From Chryseobacterium tagetis (GTDB taxonomy: Bacteria; Bacteroidota; Bacteroidia; Flavobacteriales; Weeksellaceae): 64,000 bases of DNA. Location: assembly GCF_016735585.2 (NCBI RefSeq), contig NZ_JAERSE020000001.1, positions 496,001 through 560,000 of the forward strand, written 5' to 3'. Shown one piece after another: positions 61,179 to 64,000 of the stretch; the stretch's first letter is position 1, and each line of letters opens with the position of its first letter. The translations under genes and the position numbers were made by a program. The notes beneath the pieces are model-generated. The model searched no databases. It worked only from the letters and a program-made list of their open reading frames with translations, and was not told the DNA's origin.

Positions 61179-62939
61179 CTAATAACCAGGGTTCTGAGTA
61201 AATTCTTTAGAAGCATCAAGGGTTGCTTGAGGAATCGGGAAAATTCTTCTGTAAGGCTGGGTAGCAGGTTTTGCAGTTCCTGCAAGATCAAATTTTTGGA
61301 ATCTGATCATTGCTTTTCTTCTGTACATCTCCCAATACAGCTCATATCCTGATTCTTTAAATAATACATTCGCGTCCAGAGAGGAAAGCGCAACACCGGG
61401 AGTATTATTCTTTAAAGCATCATTGGTTCTGCTGGTTCTCAGTTTATTGACGTCTGCTAAAGCTGCAGAAACATTCCCGCTTCTGAAATAAGCTTCTGCT
61501 CTCATCATATAGATCGTTCCCAATCTGTACAAAGGAACATCCATTCCGCTTGTTCCGTTATTTCCATAACCTGGATCGAATTCAAACTTGAAATTTCTTA
61601 CCCCTCTGTTGATTTGTGCCTGTGTGAATACCGCTTCTGAAGGGTTATCAAAGTTAAGTTCCGGAGTGAAATCTGCGGCAAGAGTTGTATTTTTTTCTGT
61701 GAATAACTTGTATACTTTAATTCTTCCGTCTGCAGTCAGGTCGAAGTTACCATTCGCAAGAATTTTAGGACCATATTGTTGTCCCACCTGTAGCCCTCTG
61801 TTGAAATGGAACCATGGCTTTCCTGTACCTTCCACTTTACTGGTTGAAGGTACACTTACGTCTGTTCCGTCATTTCTGAACCAGGTTCCGTCTTCATACT
61901 GATACGTTCTCTGGAAGCGGGGATCATCATGATTTCCATCCCATGAATAATAAAATTCTGGAGTAATACAAGAAGCGTTTGTTCCTCTGTTATCTGGCGA
62001 TGGTTTCTGAATTCTTTCCATAGACATATACGCAAGATCATTATCTGCATTTCTGTTAGAATTCTTCTTCTGAACAATCGTAAAGATCATCTCTTTACTG
62101 GTGTCATTATTAATATCAAAATTGTGGAAATAATTGGATTCTAAGCTGAAAAGACCACCGTTGATCAATAGATTAGAATACTGAATAACTTTATCCATAT
62201 CCGTTCCTCCACCATTGATTGCCTGTTCTGTAAAAGCGAAATTACCTCCTGTTTTATTTTTAAGAACTGCTCTGTTAAGGTACATATCAGCCAATAAAGC
62301 ATAAGCTGCCTGCTTAGTGAACCTTCCTGCATGGGTATTCTGAGTTTTAATGTCTGCCAAATTAGGAATAAGTCCTTCCACTTCAGTAATCAAAGCGTCA
62401 ATTGTAGTTTCCGCTTTTCTGATTTCAATAGGAGCTTCCAGATTGTCCGGATCTCTGTAAGGAGCCTGCCCGAATAAATCAATTGTAGTGTAGGTGTAAT
62501 AGGCTAATAATCCTTTTGCTTCTGCTAAAAATAAAGCTTTGTTGTTGATTGTACTTTTGTTGATACTTCCGATGGCTGTTAAAGATTTTGTAATTCCCAA
62601 TGTCAGCTGGTTGAAAGTTGTTTTCACAACATCATTATTGGAATCCCAGGTGAACTCGTGCATTGCTCTCCATTTTCCGCCGTCTCCCCAGTCACTTCCT
62701 CTGGTCGGTAAGATGGCTTCGTCTGTAGAATATTCCTGTAAGGCAAACACGCTTCCGTGGTCTACAAAAGTTCCGTCACCAAGCTGTCCGTAAGCGGCTG
62801 CCAAAGAAGCTTCAGGATCTGCATTGGCAGTGTTTAAAACTTCATCAAGTACTTTTTCATCCAGATTGGTACAGCCAATTAAAGATAATACAGCAATGGA
62901 TAAAACGATTTTATTGAGATTTAAAAAATTAGATTTCAT
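61179..62939 (-). CDS. SusD/RagB-like nutrient-binding outer-membrane lipoprotein
   Basis: 586 residues. Lipoprotein signal (IVLSIAVLSLIGCTN, lipidated Cys at about residue 23), SusD TPR-like helices (SLAAAYGQLGDGTF; LAEAKGLLAYYTYTTIDLFGQAPYRD) and the typical C-terminus (VPLYRLGTIYMMRAEAYFRSGNVSAALADVNKLR, ending FPIPQATLDASKEFTQNPGY). It caps the SusC-like transporter encoded 12 bp upstream and selects the glycan or peptide substrate, which is not predictable here because no hydrolase lies beside it in the window. Confidence 0.95.
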   Translation of the reverse strand: MKSNFLNLNKIVLSIAVLSLIGCTNLDEKVLDEVLNTANADPEASLAAAYGQLGDGTFVDHGSVFALQEYSTDEAILPTRGSDWGDGGKWRAMHEFTWDSNNDVVKTTFNQLTLGITKSLTAIGSINKSTINNKALFLAEAKGLLAYYTYTTIDLFGQAPYRDPDNLEAPIEIRKAETTIDALITEVEGLIPNLADIKTQNTHAGRFTKQAAYALLADMYLNRAVLKNKTGGNFAFTEQAINGGGTDMDKVIQYSNLLINGGLFSLESNYFHNFDINNDTSKEMIFTIVQKKNSNRNADNDLAYMSMERIQKPSPDNRGTNASCITPEFYYSWDGNHDDPRFQRTYQYEDGTWFRNDGTDVSVPSTSKVEGTGKPWFHFNRGLQVGQQYGPKILANGNFDLTADGRIKVYKLFTEKNTTLAADFTPELNFDNPSEAVFTQAQINRGVRNFKFEFDPGYGNNGTSGMDVPLYRLGTIYMMRAEAYFRSGNVSAALADVNKLRTSRTNDALKNNTPGVALSSLDANVLFKESGYELYWEMYRRKAMIRFQKFDLAGTAKPATQPYRRIFPIPQATLDASKEFTQNPGY

Positions 62940-62951
62940 GATTTCTTTAAT

Positions 62952-64000
62952 TTAAAATTTAACGGTTGCTCCCAAAATGAAAGTTTTTGCAGAAGGATAC
63001 GTTGTATAATCAATACCCAAAGACTGGTTTCCTCCCACCTGTTTGCTGGTATCCACAAGCGGATCATAACCGCTATAGCTGGTAATGGTCAATAAATTCT
63101 GTGCACTTACATACAGATTGATGCTTTTCAGGAACTTCAGCTGATTCATATCGAAAGTATATCCCAGTCTTACGTTGTTCAGACGGATAAAGTCTGATTT
63201 TTCAAGATATAAAGAAGACAATTGTGGTTGGTTGTTAAAGTTTGCTCCTGAATCATAATATTTTTTAAGAACGTTTCTGTCTGATGCTAAATTGTTGATG
63301 TTCAGATCCAGCGCAGTATTGTTGACTAAATAACCTCCTGTCTGCCCGATGAATGAGAAGGCAAAATCAAACTTCTTATATTTCATGTAAGAATTGATCC
63401 CGAACGTAAATTTGGGAATAGGTCCTTCGAAGATCTTTTTATCTTTCTGACCGATCGTTCCGTCACCGTCTACATCTTCATAAATATATTTTCCGTTGGC
63501 ATCCACTCCCAGATAGTTCAGCATATAAAAAGATCCAGCCTGATAACCGTTCTTATAAATGTTTGCAGTAACACCGGAAAGCCCCGGACCGGATACTTCT
63601 CCTGAATAAATTTCGGTAACTGTAAGATCTTTAATTTTATTATTGACAGTGGCTCCATTCACATCAAGATTCCAGGTAAAGTTTTCATTTCGGATAATTT
63701 CCGAACCCAAAGAGAATTCAAAACCTTTATTGACGATTCGCCCGTCGGAGTTTTTGTACATATAGGTAGTCGGACTTAATACGGGTGCTGGAATATACAG
63801 GATTGCATTCTTTGTTGCTTTGTTATAATATTCCAATGATCCGTATAATCTGTTTTTCCATAAACTGAAGTCTAAACCAATATTAGACTGTTCTACAGTT
63901 TCCCATTTAAGATCAGGAAAGGCAGTTCTTATTACCGTAACTCCATTGATTAAATTGAGATTGTCATATAGGTAATACCCTGAAGACTGTGACAATAAAT
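62952..64000 (-). CDS. SusC/RagA-like TonB-linked outer-membrane protein (N-terminal part outside window)
   Basis: The last 347 or more residues of a SusC-type receptor. The frame stays open to the window end, past the first possible internal start at 63995, so the true start lies beyond. Visible are the barrel segments of the family: FPDLKWETVEQSNIGLDFSLWKNRLYGSLEYYNK, NKGFEFSLGSEIIRNENFTWN, KKIFEGPIPKFTFGINSYMKYKKFDF and the final FILGATVKF. It imports the substrate captured by the SusD partner that follows. Confidence 0.93.
   Translation of the reverse strand, partial: LLSQSSGYYLYDNLNLINGVTVIRTAFPDLKWETVEQSNIGLDFSLWKNRLYGSLEYYNKATKNAILYIPAPVLSPTTYMYKNSDGRIVNKGFEFSLGSEIIRNENFTWNLDVNGATVNNKIKDLTVTEIYSGEVSGPGLSGVTANIYKNGYQAGSFYMLNYLGVDANGKYIYEDVDGDGTIGQKDKKIFEGPIPKFTFGINSYMKYKKFDFAFSFIGQTGGYLVNNTALDLNINNLASDRNVLKKYYDSGANFNNQPQLSSLYLEKSDFIRLNNVRLGYTFDMNQLKFLKSINLYVSAQNLLTITSYSGYDPLVDTSKQVGGNQSLGIDYTTYPSAKTFILGATVKF

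Noticed and set aside
1..64000. tRNA, rRNA, CRISPR array or insertion sequence
   Set aside because: None recognised by eye; gaps contain hairpins and promoters but no cloverleaf, spaced repeats or transposase.

Overview
The window reads as a chromosomal segment of a Chryseobacterium-like member of the Flavobacteriia (Weeksellaceae). The basis is the low G+C content, promoters of the Bacteroidetes type (TTTG near -33, TAnnTTTG near -7), a SusC/SusD pair, membrane-anchored TPR regulators with an AraC-type HTH, signal peptides ending in SAQ, a grasp-with-spasm peptide locus, and a siderophore cluster that fits what I recall of the chryseochelins of Chryseobacterium. I saw no tRNA, rRNA, CRISPR array or complete insertion sequence. 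The first gene (RND pump) and the last gene (SusC-like receptor) are cut by the window edges.

Layout. 1-4.0 kb: RND efflux pump and a secreted beta-propeller protein. 4.0-7.3 kb: a possible dispersed repeat and a large sterol desaturase/DUF5686 fusion on the minus strand. 7.8-13.0 kb: an envelope-lipid block with two PAP2 phosphatases, a two-component system, a PepSY-like protein, an HD hydrolase and a small EamA transporter. 13.2-15.6 kb: tyrosinase and a DUF2182 membrane protein, resembling the Marinomonas tyrosinase/copper-chaperone pair. 16.6-19.1 kb: three tandem paralogous secreted proteins. 19.3-25.1 kb: small detoxification and regulator genes (AraC, flavin monooxygenase, two HxlR, VOC, MFS) with an esterase inactivated by a deletion. 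25.6-29.4 kb: an operon of three phage-tail-collar-domain proteins, a cytosolic periplasmic-binding-like protein and a formyltransferase. 29.7-34.9 kb: three related HTH regulators, two with TPRs and one without. 35.2-38.7 kb: two secreted surface proteins.

39.4-44.6 kb holds a RiPP locus of the grasp-with-spasm type: a TlpA-like lipoprotein, a GG-leader precursor peptide, a secreted protein of unknown function, an ATP-grasp maturase, a 52-residue small ORF coupled to its neighbours, and a SPASM protein without a radical-SAM cysteine triad. A 117-bp promoter-proximal sequence is duplicated in front of the TlpA-like gene and the precursor gene.

44.6-59.6 kb is an NRPS-independent siderophore locus. 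A nine-gene minus-strand operon encodes a lysine-type decarboxylase, an NIS synthetase fused to an acyltransferase, an N-hydroxylase, a second NIS synthetase, a MATE exporter, an ACP, an AMP-forming ligase, a TonB-dependent receptor and a PepSY membrane protein. A divergent gene encodes a lysine-hydroxylase-like dioxygenase. Two divergent promoters face each other across a Fur-box-like palindrome. The predicted flow is lysine to 4-hydroxylysine to 3-hydroxycadaverine, then N-hydroxylation, acylation and attachment to citrate. A KAS III enzyme and a SusD/SusC pair close the window.
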